39,455 nt of DNA, from positions 1 to 39,455 of the forward strand of contig JAJDNM010000096.1 in the NCBI GenBank assembly GCA_022340665.1. The letters are read 5' to 3'. The notes under the pieces were generated by a model. The model ran no database searches. It saw only the letters and a program-made list of their open reading frames with translations, and had not been told where the DNA came from. The translations under genes and the position numbers were made by a program. Positions 25,848 through 35,267 of the stretch are shown here, piece after piece (position 1 is the stretch's first letter; each line of letters starts with the position of its first letter). The DNA is from Acidobacteriota bacterium (GTDB taxonomy: Bacteria; Acidobacteriota; Thermoanaerobaculia; Thermoanaerobaculales; Sulfomarinibacteraceae).

Positions 25848-25857
25848 CGGAGGCACG

Positions 25858-26388
25858 ATGCGGATCGAAGACACCACCGTCGATATCGGCCGCGATCGCT
25901 CGCGCGAGCGCGGCGCGGCGTTGATCATGGCACTGATGGTCTCCCTGGTGCTGGTTTTCCTCGGCATGGGGCTGCTGCTCCAGACCTCGCTCGGCCTGCA
26001 GGCAGCGGGCACCGACCGTTGGGTGACCAAGGCCCTGTACGCCGCCGATGCCGGCGCCATGATGCAGATCGAGATGATCCAGCTCGGCGCCATCGGCACA
26101 CCCGGCTCGTTCATCCTCGAGGATGATCCCAACCTTTCGGGCCTGCTCAAGGGGCAGTTCGCCGTCACCATCTCCGATTTCTGCGAAGCGCAGCCGGCGA
26201 CCCCGGTGATCGCGAACGGCATCCCATCGTCTTTTCCCGAGTTCCAGACCCGCCACTTCCACCTCCGCTCGGACGCCGAGCGGGCGATCGGCGGCCTGGC
26301 CGGACTCACCCGCGCGGGAGTGGAGGCCGACGTTTCGGCCTTCCCCTTCCTGGAAGAACAATTCGTGCCCGTGGACCTGTGTTACTGA
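25858..26388 (+). CDS. PilX-like minor pilin
   Basis: The 176-residue product has an N-terminal hydrophobic segment with the PilX-type signature RGAALIMALMVSLVLVFLG and then LLLQTSLGLQAAG followed by KALYAADAGAMMQIEMIQL. It has no FTxxE site, as usual for PilX, which bridges pilins and PilY1. I start at the ATG at 25858, preceded by GGAGG; the frame is open further upstream but within pilW. It is followed by the two large PilY1-related genes. Confidence 0.85.
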   Translation: MRIEDTTVDIGRDRSRERGAALIMALMVSLVLVFLGMGLLLQTSLGLQAAGTDRWVTKALYAADAGAMMQIEMIQLGAIGTPGSFILEDDPNLSGLLKGQFAVTISDFCEAQPATPVIANGIPSSFPEFQTRHFHLRSDAERAIGGLAGLTRAGVEADVSAFPFLEEQFVPVDLCY

Positions 26389-26410
26389 CCCATCGATCGA
26401 GGGGGCTGTC

Positions 26411-28462
26411 ATGAGATTGAGCAAACGAAACATAGCCTGGCTGGCAGTGGCGATGGCCGTGGTGCTGGCCGGCTCTGCGGTGGCCGACGACCGGGACTTC
26501 CTGCGCCAGCTGGCGGCGCCGCCGAATTTGATCTTCATCCTCGACACCTCCCGCTCGATGGTCGGCAGCCCGGAGGAACCCGGCTACCAGATGAACTCGC
26601 TGGTCGCCTACGGCATGGAGCCGGGTGGGGGTGACGACCCGTACTCGCGCATGGGCATCGCCAAGCGGGTCCTGCGTGAGTTCCTCGCCGACGTCACCCA
26701 GGCCAACTACGTGCTCGCCGGCTACGCCCAGGCACCGCCTGCGGACGGCTCGAACCCGATTCCACAAAAGCACTGGGTCTACGAAGGCGTCGGCATCTGG
26801 GACTCGTCCCTGGGCGACTATCGGGCCGACCATTTCCATCTGATGGAGACCAAATATGCCTACCGATTCGGCTACGCCGAGACGTTCACCGGAGTTCCCC
26901 TCGACAACCCGTCGGACATCCATCAGGCGTCGATGATCGGCTACACCCCGTACTTCGATCCGAATCTCGGCGCGGCCGGGGTTGAGAATCGCTACGGGCC
27001 GGTGCGCGCCTTCGACGTCGACCCGCTCCTGCCGTACGATCTGATGCCGGTTTATTTCGGCAGCTGCCTGCTCGACAACAAGGGGGACGCCGATCCGACC
27101 AACGACGAGACCATCTGCGGTGACGGCCTCTTCCCCTTCTACGACACCGGGGTGCGCGATGGCCTGGGCAACCTGATTCCGGAGGCCTGGTACTACGGCG
27201 ACCCCTCGACCAGGCTCTTCCCGAACTGCGTCGGCTGGAAAACTACTTCGGCCGAACAGCCTGACGACGGCTGCCTCACCACCTGGCTGGACAACACCGG
27301 CACCGTGTTCGGCTTCGGGGGCAGCCAGGTCGAGTTCAAGCGGCGCGTGCGGCTCGAGATCCCGCCGACCAACCCCAACACCGGCCTCGCCAACCACCCG
27401 CTCGGTATTCTCGATCCGGACGGGACGCCGATGACCGGCGACGAGGTGCCGGTCGGCAACGAGCTGGTCAACGACCTGATGGGCGAGGACTACGATCTCG
27501 ACGGCTCTCCGGACCCCGATTACGACGAGGACAACACCTACGACTGGGTGCTCTACGTCGATGCGGTCGAGCAGGTCGCGATGCGCGTCTGCGGCACCGC
27601 CCAAACGCCGACGCCGACCAATACCCCGACGGCCACCGCGACCATGACGCCGACCCCGCTGCCGCTCGACTGCTCCGACATGCGGTTGACATTGGCGCTT
27701 CAGGTCGGCCCGGACGGCCGGCCCGACTTGGTTGACCGCATCAACATGGACGTCGGAAACTACACTCCGTACTCAGGTTACCTCACGCGGACCAACATCG
27801 ATTGGGCTGCTACCCAGTCCCAGTCCAGCGCGCCAGAAATCGACTATCTGACCTTCGAGGGCAGCTGCAACGACCGCTATTGGACCAGCAACATCGGGAC
27901 CTCGCCGGCGCTGGTGGTGCCACCCTACAGCGCTGGCGGCGGCAATTGCTCGGACGTCGACGTGTCGATCAGCCCGGGCGACACTCGTGCGGACTGGTTC
28001 GCCTATCTCGACTCGGGAGCCTGGATCGGCAACGTCTGCGTCGAGCTCGATTTCTTCTTCCCGGACGATCCGGAACAGAAGACATGCCCGGTCAGCGACT
28101 GTGTGACCCTGCCGGCGGGTACCCCGACGCCGACGCCGGTGCCGCCGACCAACACGCCGAGCAACACGCCGCCCGCCACCAACACCCCGACGCCGGTAAC
28201 GCCCACCAACACGCCGACCATCACCAACACGCCGACCAATACCAACACGCCGCGCCCGATTACGCCCACCAACACGCCGCGTGACACCAACACGCCGACC
28301 AGAACCTACACGCCGAGCAACACCAGACCGCCGACCTACACCTACACGCCGAGCAACACGCGGCCGCCGACGAACACGCCGACCTACACCAAGACGCCGA
28401 CCAGGACGCCGACGTGGACCAAATCGCCCACGCCGACCAAGACGCCGAAAGAGATCGAGTAG
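26411..28462 (+). CDS. Exported PilY1-related protein with the first half of a vWA domain and Thr-Pro-rich tail
   Basis: The 683-residue product has a signal peptide (about residues 1-25) and then NLIFILDTSRSMVG, the MIDAS DxSxS motif of a vWA domain at D45-S49. The following helix (RMGIAKRVLREFLADVTQAN) fits the vWA fold, but the later MIDAS Thr and Asp loops are missing here and appear in the next gene. The middle holds a region with PTNPNTGLANHPLG and many Asp-rich loops. Two Thr-Pro linkers occur, a short one near residue 398-420 and a long C-terminal tail from about residue 570 (NTPTPV-like units). The protein is probably secreted or surface-exposed as part of a PilY1-like adhesin or pilus tip complex. 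Confidence 0.82.
   Translation: MRLSKRNIAWLAVAMAVVLAGSAVADDRDFLRQLAAPPNLIFILDTSRSMVGSPEEPGYQMNSLVAYGMEPGGGDDPYSRMGIAKRVLREFLADVTQANYVLAGYAQAPPADGSNPIPQKHWVYEGVGIWDSSLGDYRADHFHLMETKYAYRFGYAETFTGVPLDNPSDIHQASMIGYTPYFDPNLGAAGVENRYGPVRAFDVDPLLPYDLMPVYFGSCLLDNKGDADPTNDETICGDGLFPFYDTGVRDGLGNLIPEAWYYGDPSTRLFPNCVGWKTTSAEQPDDGCLTTWLDNTGTVFGFGGSQVEFKRRVRLEIPPTNPNTGLANHPLGILDPDGTPMTGDEVPVGNELVNDLMGEDYDLDGSPDPDYDEDNTYDWVLYVDAVEQVAMRVCGTAQTPTPTNTPTATATMTPTPLPLDCSDMRLTLALQVGPDGRPDLVDRINMDVGNYTPYSGYLTRTNIDWAATQSQSSAPEIDYLTFEGSCNDRYWTSNIGTSPALVVPPYSAGGGNCSDVDVSISPGDTRADWFAYLDSGAWIGNVCVELDFFFPDDPEQKTCPVSDCVTLPAGTPTPTPVPPTNTPSNTPPATNTPTPVTPTNTPTITNTPTNTNTPRPITPTNTPRDTNTPTRTYTPSNTRPPTYTYTPSNTRPPTNTPTYTKTPTRTPTWTKSPTPTKTPKEIE
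28120..28452 (+). repeat. Low-complexity DNA encoding Thr-Pro-rich repeat tail
   Basis: This segment encodes the C-terminal tail of the upstream protein using repeating ACGCCGACC/AACACGCCG-type units (NTPT, TPTP, TRTPT). Units vary in length and are not exact, so copy number could change by recombination or slippage without shifting the frame as long as units of three bases are lost or gained. The neighbouring gene at 28478 has a smaller TPTPTATPN stretch near its end. Confidence 0.8.
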
Positions 28463-28477
28463 GGACGGAGGTTGAAG

Positions 28478-31400
28478 ATGAACATGCACACACACGCCTT
28501 CAGATCGACCGCGTCCTACGGCCCGCGCGCGAGCGCTCTCGCGGCCTGCGCCCTCGTTGTTTTCCTCGGCGGGGTGGGCGTCGCCTCGGCGCAGCTGGAG
28601 CTGCCGCCGGGCCTGCCGAGCCCGATCGACGCCGACGACTTCAGTGGTGTCGACCTGTCACCGTGGATGGATTTCAACTGGGACAACAACGACGCCGTCT
28701 ACGGTGACTGGAAACTGAACCCTGCCATCTACGCTCCGTCCTGTGCTCAAAACCGGTGGGGGCAGGCGCTGCTCGAGAACGGCAGTGACAATCCGGTCGT
28801 CAGCCCCACCCCCGAAGGTCAGCACCTGCTGGTGGTGCGCGACACCCTTCCGGCAGGACCGATCCCCATCTCGGACAAGTCGAACGTCCGCATCGAGTTC
28901 GACTTCTCGCCCGGCGATAGCGACGGGTCGCGGATCGGCGCGGCCTGGGCGGTGAGCGATACCGACGGCGACCGATATGTCGACGACGCCTACGTCTTCT
29001 ACTTCTCGGAGATCCCGGCCCAGTCGGAGACGCCGGGCAGGAAGGCGAGATGGAATATTCGCAAACGCATCGACGGTGTCGACGTTGACCCGTTGATCAT
29101 GCCGTCCGGCTTGGTCGACGCCACCGCCGACCCCACCTGGCAGAAGTACTTCACCGTCGCCGAGGGCGGCTGCTACCGCCTGCGGCTCGACTATTACTGC
29201 GGCTACGTGAGGGTGCAGCTGAAGCAGTTCGAATGCGACGCCACAGGTTGCCCGCTCGAAAGCGACTGGTTCACCGTCGTCGAATGGATCGACGACTTCG
29301 CAATTTATGGAGTGACGCTGCCGCCCGGCGGTATCGGCCTCTTCTCGGGCTCCGACGCTTCGTTCCAGCCGGAAAACTACTTCGACAACTTCGAGTACTC
29401 GTCGTGGGGCGATTCCTGCAACATCACGGAGCCGTGCACGCCGTGGACGGCGTGGAGCGAGGCCAGCCGGGAGCCGCTGATCTTCAAGCGGTTGTATGAG
29501 GGCGGTCTGATCGACTACTCGGCCGCGCGCAACATCGCGGACCGCAAGATCGACGTCGCGACCACCGCGCCCACCCCGGGGAACACGGACACCTACTGCG
29601 ACGGGTGGAAGCTCCTGGTCGACCTTCCCGACCCGATCATCAGCTCGGACATCGACAAGGTCCGGCACTACCTTCAGGACACGGCCACCGCGGTCAACTT
29701 CGTCTCCGACGGGTTGGGCAACTTCAGCTGGGGGGACAACTTCGATGAGGATCCGATGAGCGGATCCTTCAACCCGGTGCCCCTGGTCGCGGACGGCGCG
29801 ACGCCGATCGGCGCCACGCTGATGGACGCCTACGACTGGTACGTCGAGCAGCGCGAACCGGGTGGGCGTTGGGAGCACGACCCGCTGATGGAGTGCCGCA
29901 AGTGGTACGTGGTGCTGATAACCGACGGTGCGGACACCTGCTCGGTGCCGGGTCAGTTCGCCTGCGATCCGGGCCAGGCGGCCGAGCTCTTCGCCAGCCC
30001 GAACGTCGCCGGTGTCGACCCGGCGAAGATATTCACCATCGGGTTCTCCGAATCGGCGAACGACGCGCCGCCGGAGCTGACCTGCATCTCGGACATCACC
30101 GACGCCCAGTATTTCGGCGCCCGCAACGCCTCCGAGCTCAAGGACGCTCTGTACAACGTCATCTCCCAGATCAACACCGACGACGAGCGTTCCTTCGTGC
30201 CGTTCAAGGTCTCGCCGCCACCGTCGTCGCGGGGTGGTCCGGCGACCGAGCAGGACTTCCTGGTCGTCTATCCGTACTTCCTGCCCCAGGGGAAGGCGTC
30301 GGTGTGGGACGGCAATCTCTACGGGTTCGCACTCAACGAGGCCCAACCGGTGCTGCCGACCGACGCGGACACCTGCGAGGTCGACGCAGCGCAGCTCGTG
30401 GTCGAGGCGGTCAGCGGCAACGCGTGGGATGCGAATGCGCGTCTGGCCGATCAGCTCGCGGCCGCATCCCCGGAGCGCTACGTCTTCATGGCCTCCGACG
30501 GCAGCGGCAGCTGGGTGCGGCACGATCTGGACGAGATCGCGGGCGATGCGGTGCTCCGCCTCTACTTCCAGAACCTGATGAACCTCCCGGGCGGCGTCAC
30601 CGACCTCGAAACCCAGGAGATTGTCAACTTCCTGCGCTACATCTGGATGGACAACGATGCCAGCGCGACGCCGGATCCTCAGGCGGACCCGCGTCCGGGT
30701 GGCTACTCGGTGCTCGGCGATTTCTATCACTCGCAGCCGGTCATCGTCAGCCCCCCCAACCGATCGATGTTCTTCTTCGACTACGGCTACGGCTCGGCGC
30801 ACGACTATGCCTCGTTCATGGACACACAGTCCAAACGCCGGCGGGTGGTGTATGCGGGTGCCAACGACGGCATGCTGCACGCCTTCGACGGCGGAATCTG
30901 GGACCGCAATCGCGGCTCCTCGGCCGAGACGTACAACGAGCAGCATGATCTCGGAGACGGTTCCGAGCTCTTCGCCTACGTGCCGCACGCGGTCGCACGG
31001 AAGCTCTACAACATGACCTACGGCGAGTCCCAGCAGTACATGGTGGACGGTTCGATCGCCACCAGTGACGTCTTCATCGACTACGACGGTGACTCCGACC
31101 GCGAGTGGCGCACCGTCGCCATCGCCACCATGCGCCGCGGCGGCCGCGGCATGGTCGCGCTCGACATCACCCAGCCCGATCCGATCGGTTCGTCGCCGGA
31201 CTTCATCCCGGCGGTGCCGAGCGATCAGTTCCCCGGCTGCCTCGACGGCACTGCGAGCGGGTGCGACGGCGAGTACCCGAAGGTGCTGTGGGAGTTTTCG
31301 GACACCAGCGATGTCGATTCCAACTGCCCCGTCGGGCTGGTCGGAGTTCAGTGCTCACCGTATTGGGACCTCGGCTGGACCTGGTCCAAGCCGGCCATCG

Positions 31401-32461
31401 CTCGCATCGCGATCTACAACGCCGCCGATCCGGCCGACCCGGACGACCTGTTCGTGGCCTTCTTCGGCGGCGGCTGGGACCGGAACCAGGCCGACCAGAC
31501 GGGCAACTTCATCTATGGCGTCGACATCGAAACCGGCGCGATTCTGTACAAGCACAACCTCGGCGTGGCGGTTCCGTCGAGCCCGACTGCGCTCGATTCC
31601 GACATCGACGGATTCCACGACCGCATCTATTTCGCCGATTCCGACGGCAGCGTCTACCGGCTGCAGTTCCCGGCCCCGTCGGATTCCGCAGCCACCGGCG
31701 CCGATGTCGGGACGCTGACCAGGCTCTTCGATTTCCGCCCGACGTTCGCCGATGGCGGGTTCCCGGACCGGCAGCAGTTCTTCACCCGACCGGTGACCGT
31801 GCCGGCGCTGTTCGGCGGGTCGGGCTACACCTGGGGCGTGGTCCTCGGCTCGGGAGACCGTGCCAACCTTCCCTTCTACATAGAACCGGATGGTCCGGTG
31901 GATCACTTCTTCTTCCTGCTCGACGGCGACGACACCACGACCCGCGGCAAGGGGAGTCTGACGGCCATCAACTACGACGAGCTCGACGGCGACTTCGATT
32001 GCGAGAACTCGGCCCTCGATCCGGCCAACGGCAAGTTCGGCTGGTACCTGAGTCTACGCCCCAACGAAAAGACGGTGTTCGATGCCACCGTGATCAACGG
32101 TCACGTGCTCTTCCCGACCTTCGATCCGGAGCCGAACGCCGTGGCTGTCCACAACAAGCCGGACGTCTGTATCCCGCTCAACCCCGCCGGGACGCCAACT
32201 CCGACCGCGACTCCCAACGTCGACGGCTCGGGAGAGATCGTGGAGTGCAACGCCGCCGGCCTCGGCCGTTCGTATGACCTGTGGTTCGAATGCGGCATGG
32301 GCGACTATGGCGAGAACGATGACATATATACTGGTATGGAGACCTACACGATCGGAGGGACCACCTACGTGACATTTACCGAAAGCGCGTTCGCGTCGGG
32401 CGAGACCGAGGAGTTCCCGAACGTCACCGGCCATGTCGTGACCAACTGGCGGCAGGACTGA
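28478..32461 (+). CDS. PilY1-like pilus tip/adhesin protein with C-terminal beta-propeller
   Basis: The 1327-residue product has a signal peptide near residues 10-38. Residues about 40-310 look like a jelly-roll (LamG-like) domain (FDFSPGDSDGSRIGAAW, LFSGSDASFQPENYFDNFEY). A second part of a vWA domain follows: T442 (DGATPIGATLMDAYDWYV) and D483 (WYVVLITDGADTC) supply the MIDAS Thr and Asp, but no DxSxS is seen before them. The C-terminal half is the PilY1 beta-propeller: YAGANDGMLHAFDGG, YVPHAVARKLYN, RGGRGMVALDIT, FFGGGWDRN and DSDIDGFHDRIYFADSDG, the last matching the calcium-binding loop. The start ATG has GGAGG 6 bases upstream; TTG at 28472 is an alternative. Confidence 0.88.
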   Translation: MNMHTHAFRSTASYGPRASALAACALVVFLGGVGVASAQLELPPGLPSPIDADDFSGVDLSPWMDFNWDNNDAVYGDWKLNPAIYAPSCAQNRWGQALLENGSDNPVVSPTPEGQHLLVVRDTLPAGPIPISDKSNVRIEFDFSPGDSDGSRIGAAWAVSDTDGDRYVDDAYVFYFSEIPAQSETPGRKARWNIRKRIDGVDVDPLIMPSGLVDATADPTWQKYFTVAEGGCYRLRLDYYCGYVRVQLKQFECDATGCPLESDWFTVVEWIDDFAIYGVTLPPGGIGLFSGSDASFQPENYFDNFEYSSWGDSCNITEPCTPWTAWSEASREPLIFKRLYEGGLIDYSAARNIADRKIDVATTAPTPGNTDTYCDGWKLLVDLPDPIISSDIDKVRHYLQDTATAVNFVSDGLGNFSWGDNFDEDPMSGSFNPVPLVADGATPIGATLMDAYDWYVEQREPGGRWEHDPLMECRKWYVVLITDGADTCSVPGQFACDPGQAAELFASPNVAGVDPAKIFTIGFSESANDAPPELTCISDITDAQYFGARNASELKDALYNVISQINTDDERSFVPFKVSPPPSSRGGPATEQDFLVVYPYFLPQGKASVWDGNLYGFALNEAQPVLPTDADTCEVDAAQLVVEAVSGNAWDANARLADQLAAASPERYVFMASDGSGSWVRHDLDEIAGDAVLRLYFQNLMNLPGGVTDLETQEIVNFLRYIWMDNDASATPDPQADPRPGGYSVLGDFYHSQPVIVSPPNRSMFFFDYGYGSAHDYASFMDTQSKRRRVVYAGANDGMLHAFDGGIWDRNRGSSAETYNEQHDLGDGSELFAYVPHAVARKLYNMTYGESQQYMVDGSIATSDVFIDYDGDSDREWRTVAIATMRRGGRGMVALDITQPDPIGSSPDFIPAVPSDQFPGCLDGTASGCDGEYPKVLWEFSDTSDVDSNCPVGLVGVQCSPYWDLGWTWSKPAIARIAIYNAADPADPDDLFVAFFGGGWDRNQADQTGNFIYGVDIETGAILYKHNLGVAVPSSPTALDSDIDGFHDRIYFADSDGSVYRLQFPAPSDSAATGADVGTLTRLFDFRPTFADGGFPDRQQFFTRPVTVPALFGGSGYTWGVVLGSGDRANLPFYIEPDGPVDHFFFLLDGDDTTTRGKGSLTAINYDELDGDFDCENSALDPANGKFGWYLSLRPNEKTVFDATVINGHVLFPTFDPEPNAVAVHNKPDVCIPLNPAGTPTPTATPNVDGSGEIVECNAAGLGRSYDLWFECGMGDYGENDDIYTGMETYTIGGTTYVTFTESAFASGETEEFPNVTGHVVTNWRQD

Positions 32462-32464
32462 GCC

Positions 32465-33310
32465 ATGCTGCGGACAGTCCAGAGCCTGGCGTTGGTGCTG
32501 CTGATCGCCGGTACGGCTGCGGCGGTCGACGTCACCCTGCGTGACGGGACCGTCATCACCGCGGAGAGCTATCGGCTGACCGGATCGTACATCATGCTCA
32601 AGCTGGCCGACGGGCGTCAGGTCGCCTACGACGTGGCGGATGTCGATCTCGATGCGCTGCGAGCGGCCGAAGCCGCGGCGGCCGGCCCGGCTGCTGAAGG
32701 CGCCGGCGCGGCGGAAGCTTCGACCGGCACGCTGTCGGGTGGGCGGACCCTCAAGGATACGGCCACCCTGAGTGAAAAAGAGGGCTCGAGCCTCACGATC
32801 AGCGACCGAGATGTCCGCCACGTCAAGGGCAGTGGTGTTGTTGGTGATGAGGAAGAGACCGGCGAAACGGCCGCTTCCGGGGGAGGCGTTCCGGAAGGGT
32901 TCCAGCAGGGGGGCGGCGTGGTGCTCAACAGCATCCGCGTCACACCTGCGGGCGAAGGCCAGTGGTCGGTCGAGGGAGAGGTGATCAACCGAACCTCGAC
33001 CCCGGTGCAGAATGTCCGGGTTCAGCTCGAGGCCGCGGTTGGCGGCACTGAGGAACCGTGGCGGGGCCAGGTGGCGGTGACCAATTATCTCGGTCCGGAC
33101 GAAACGGGTGTCTTCGCCCACAGCTTCGCTGGAGAAGCGCCGGCCGGCCGTGCCCATCCCGACGTTCGAGCGAGCGTGATATGGATGAGCCAGGAGACTA
33201 CGCGCACGCCCGACTACACGGGCGCCGGTGGGGTTCCCCATCCGAGCAACCTCCCGCTCGAGCACGGCGGAGTCACCGGAGTCGAGGTTCGCCCGACGCC
33301 GGTCGAGTAG
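32465..33310 (+). CDS. Exported hypothetical protein of the pilus operon
   Basis: The 281-residue product has a signal peptide (MLRTVQSLALVLLIAGTAAA) and a short beta-rich domain (VDVTLRDGTVITAESYRLTG then YIMLKLADGRQVAYDVADV), like small barrel domains that start with a DGxxxxA pattern. An Ala/Glu/Gly-rich linker follows (about residues 70-155), then a second beta-sandwich-like part (SVEGEVINRTSTPVQNVRVQ, similar in style to FxLYD domains). I do not recognise a named family. It begins 3 bases after the PilY1-like stop, so it is in the same operon and probably acts at the envelope with those proteins. Confidence 0.75.
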   Translation: MLRTVQSLALVLLIAGTAAAVDVTLRDGTVITAESYRLTGSYIMLKLADGRQVAYDVADVDLDALRAAEAAAAGPAAEGAGAAEASTGTLSGGRTLKDTATLSEKEGSSLTISDRDVRHVKGSGVVGDEEETGETAASGGGVPEGFQQGGGVVLNSIRVTPAGEGQWSVEGEVINRTSTPVQNVRVQLEAAVGGTEEPWRGQVAVTNYLGPDETGVFAHSFAGEAPAGRAHPDVRASVIWMSQETTRTPDYTGAGGVPHPSNLPLEHGGVTGVEVRPTPVE

Positions 33311-33312
33311 CG

Positions 33313-33780
33313 ATGACAGGGCGCAGGATTCTGCTGGCGGCCGCTGTCGTAGCGGCCGTGGTGCTCGCGGTCTGGCTGATGCGAGGCTGTGGCGCGCCGC
33401 CGCCGACCGAGCACCCACCGGAGGCAACCACCCAGGCAATTCGCACCGATGACATTGCGGTGGTGTCCCGTGACCTGGCCGTCAGGCTGGTGGAGATGCG
33501 CGCCACCCTGCATCCCGACTACACCGACTGGTCGTGCGTCCTCGAGTGCCGGGAAGGCGATGGCTGCCGCGCGGATATCAGGATGATCGTCGATTATCAC
33601 TCGTCGGGCGAGAAGGAGAAGATCTTCCTCTCCGGCCGCCTCGACGCCGGCAAGGGCGAGACCATGCGTGTCGGGAGGGTGCAGCGCCCTGCGACCGAGG
33701 TGGAGTCCATCGACCGGGCGATGATCACGGTGACCGCCAGGCACGACTCCAACCAGCCGAGACCGACGGAAATCGAGTAG
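33313..33780 (+). CDS. Small membrane-anchored hypothetical protein
   Basis: The 155-residue product has an N-terminal hydrophobic anchor (RILLAAAVVAAVVLAVWLM) followed by RGCGAPPPTEHPPEA; the cysteine is not in a clean lipobox but an uncleaved anchor is likely. The rest is a small beta-rich domain with SCVLECREGDGCRADIRMI, with three cysteines. No family is recognised. The gene begins two bases after the preceding stop and is the last gene of the pilus operon before a repeat element. Confidence 0.72.
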   Translation: MTGRRILLAAAVVAAVVLAVWLMRGCGAPPPTEHPPEATTQAIRTDDIAVVSRDLAVRLVEMRATLHPDYTDWSCVLECREGDGCRADIRMIVDYHSSGEKEKIFLSGRLDAGKGETMRVGRVQRPATEVESIDRAMITVTARHDSNQPRPTEIE

Positions 33781-33805
33781 TCACTCACCCACCTCGAACA
33801 TCAGA

Positions 33806-33956
33806 TTTGAGTTCTTAGTTTTTAGTTTTGAGTTGTCACCCACCCCTCCCATGACGTTGTGAGTGGGCGGGGGTAATTCAAAACTCATAACTCAAAACTC
33901 AAAACTCACTTCACTCGCAACTCTTTACTCTGTGCTCTTAACTCTTTACCCTCTAC
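33806..33956. repeat. Heptad inverted-repeat element (AGTTTTG)n with G/C-run spacer
   Basis: The left arm (33806-33834) has the 7-bp period AGTTCTT-AGTTTTT-AGTTTTG-AGTT. The right part begins AATTCAAAACTCATAACTC (33875 on) and continues as CAAAACT units and then a degenerate 7-bp series (ACTCTTT-ACTCTGT-GCTCTTA-ACTCTTT) to 33956. The spacer contains CACCCACCCCTCCC and GTGGGCGGGGG. It is the most degenerate of the four elements. It lies between the pilus operon and the first M16 peptidase gene, whose GGGAGGAG ribosome-binding site begins just after it. Confidence 0.82.
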
Positions 33957-33977
33957 ATCCTGGCTGAGGGAGGAGAA

Positions 33978-35267
33978 TTGACACATCCGTTCGAAAAAAT
34001 CGACAGCGAAGGTGGCGTTTCCGAGTGGCGTCACTCTGGCAACCGCCTGACCGTGCTGACGGTGCCGACGCCGGTCGCCCCGGTGATCGGGTTCGGCATC
34101 GTCTACCGTGTGGGTTCGCGCCACGAGCTGCCCGGCCATACCGGTGCCACCCACATCCTCGAGCACCTCATGTTTAAAGGAACCGAGAAGTTCAATCGCG
34201 ATCGTGGCACCGAGGCTGCCCGCGAGTTGCACAAGGTGGGCGCCGCATTCAACGCAACCACCTGGCTCGACCGGACGAATTACTACGAGGTCCTGCCGGT
34301 CGACCGGCTCGAGCTGGCCGTCGAGATCGAGTCCGACCGCATGCGCGGCGCCCTGGTGCAGGACTCGGACCTCGAGAGTGAGCGGACCGTGGTCCTCAAC
34401 GAGCTCGACGCCGGGGAGAACGACAGCTTCGACCTTCTTCTGAAGTCGTCCTTCGCCATCGCGTACCTCGAACACCCATACCGCCACCCGACTATCGGTT
34501 GGCGTGGCGACGTGGAGAGGATGGAAGGCGAGGTTCTCCGCGGCTTCTACAACACCTATTACCACCCGGACAACGCGACCGTGATCGTGGCTGGGGATCT
34601 CGACGAGGCGGCGATGCTGGACGAGGTGGAGCGCGGCTTCGGCGGTCGCGAGCCGGCACCCGCTCCGATACCGGAGGTCACGATTCGCGAGCGGGAGCAG
34701 CGCGGTGAAAGACGTTTCGACGTTCATCGGGCGGGAGAGCTCGGCAATCTGGTCCTCAGCTGGCATATTCCGGAGGGCCTGCACGAGGACCTGCCACCAC
34801 TCTCCGTTCTGACCCAGATTCTCGGAGACGGCGTGACCTCGCGTCTCCATCAAAAGCTGGTAGAGACCAACCTCTGCCTCGGTGTGCATGCCTATGCGAT
34901 GGAGCTTCACGATCCGGGCCTGTTTCAGATATTCGCGACGATCGCACCCGGAGTCGGCCATCGCGAGGTCGAAGACATCATTCGGGACGAGGTTGCTGCG
35001 GTGGCGACGAAAACGGTCGAACGGAACGAGGTGCGAAGAGCTCTCGCACAGACCCGCACCGATCTCGCGTTCCACCACGAGTCGCCCGGACAGATTGTTG
35101 CCGGCCTGACGGAGGCGGTAGCGATGGGAGATTGGCGTCGATTCGTGCGCGAGCTCGAGCTCGTGAGCGCAGTCGACGGAGCGGATCTGCAGCGTGTGGC
35201 GGCGTCCTACCTCACCGATCGCAATCTCACGGTCGGGTGGTTCGTGCCGGAAGCGGGAGGGGTGTGA
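33978..35267 (+). CDS. M16 family zinc metallopeptidase, catalytic subunit
   Basis: The 429-residue product has the inverted zinc motif HxxEH at residues 59-63 (THILEHLMFKG), with the second zinc-ligand Glu in VLNELDAGEND (E142). It has the two-domain M16B layout of mitochondrial processing peptidase-like proteins (PqqL/YmxG class). Translation likely starts at TTG 33978, preceded by GGGAGGAGA. It overlaps the second M16 gene by one base (TGATG). No signal peptide is evident, so the location is uncertain. The pair probably forms a heterodimer. Confidence 0.9.
   Translation: MTHPFEKIDSEGGVSEWRHSGNRLTVLTVPTPVAPVIGFGIVYRVGSRHELPGHTGATHILEHLMFKGTEKFNRDRGTEAARELHKVGAAFNATTWLDRTNYYEVLPVDRLELAVEIESDRMRGALVQDSDLESERTVVLNELDAGENDSFDLLLKSSFAIAYLEHPYRHPTIGWRGDVERMEGEVLRGFYNTYYHPDNATVIVAGDLDEAAMLDEVERGFGGREPAPAPIPEVTIREREQRGERRFDVHRAGELGNLVLSWHIPEGLHEDLPPLSVLTQILGDGVTSRLHQKLVETNLCLGVHAYAMELHDPGLFQIFATIAPGVGHREVEDIIRDEVAAVATKTVERNEVRRALAQTRTDLAFHHESPGQIVAGLTEAVAMGDWRRFVRELELVSAVDGADLQRVAASYLTDRNLTVGWFVPEAGGV

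Noticed and set aside
28658-30988. A long open frame of about 776 codons on the minus strand opposite the PilY1-like gene
   Set aside because: It lies fully antisense to a gene with clear signal peptide, MIDAS and propeller motifs. Its predicted product is rich in Arg, Val and His without domains, typical of a shadow frame in GC-rich DNA.
32054-33439. Minus-strand open frame of about 461 codons over the last pilus-operon genes
   Set aside because: It crosses the ends and starts of several plus-strand genes that are tightly spaced and have signal peptides, and its own translation shows no domain.
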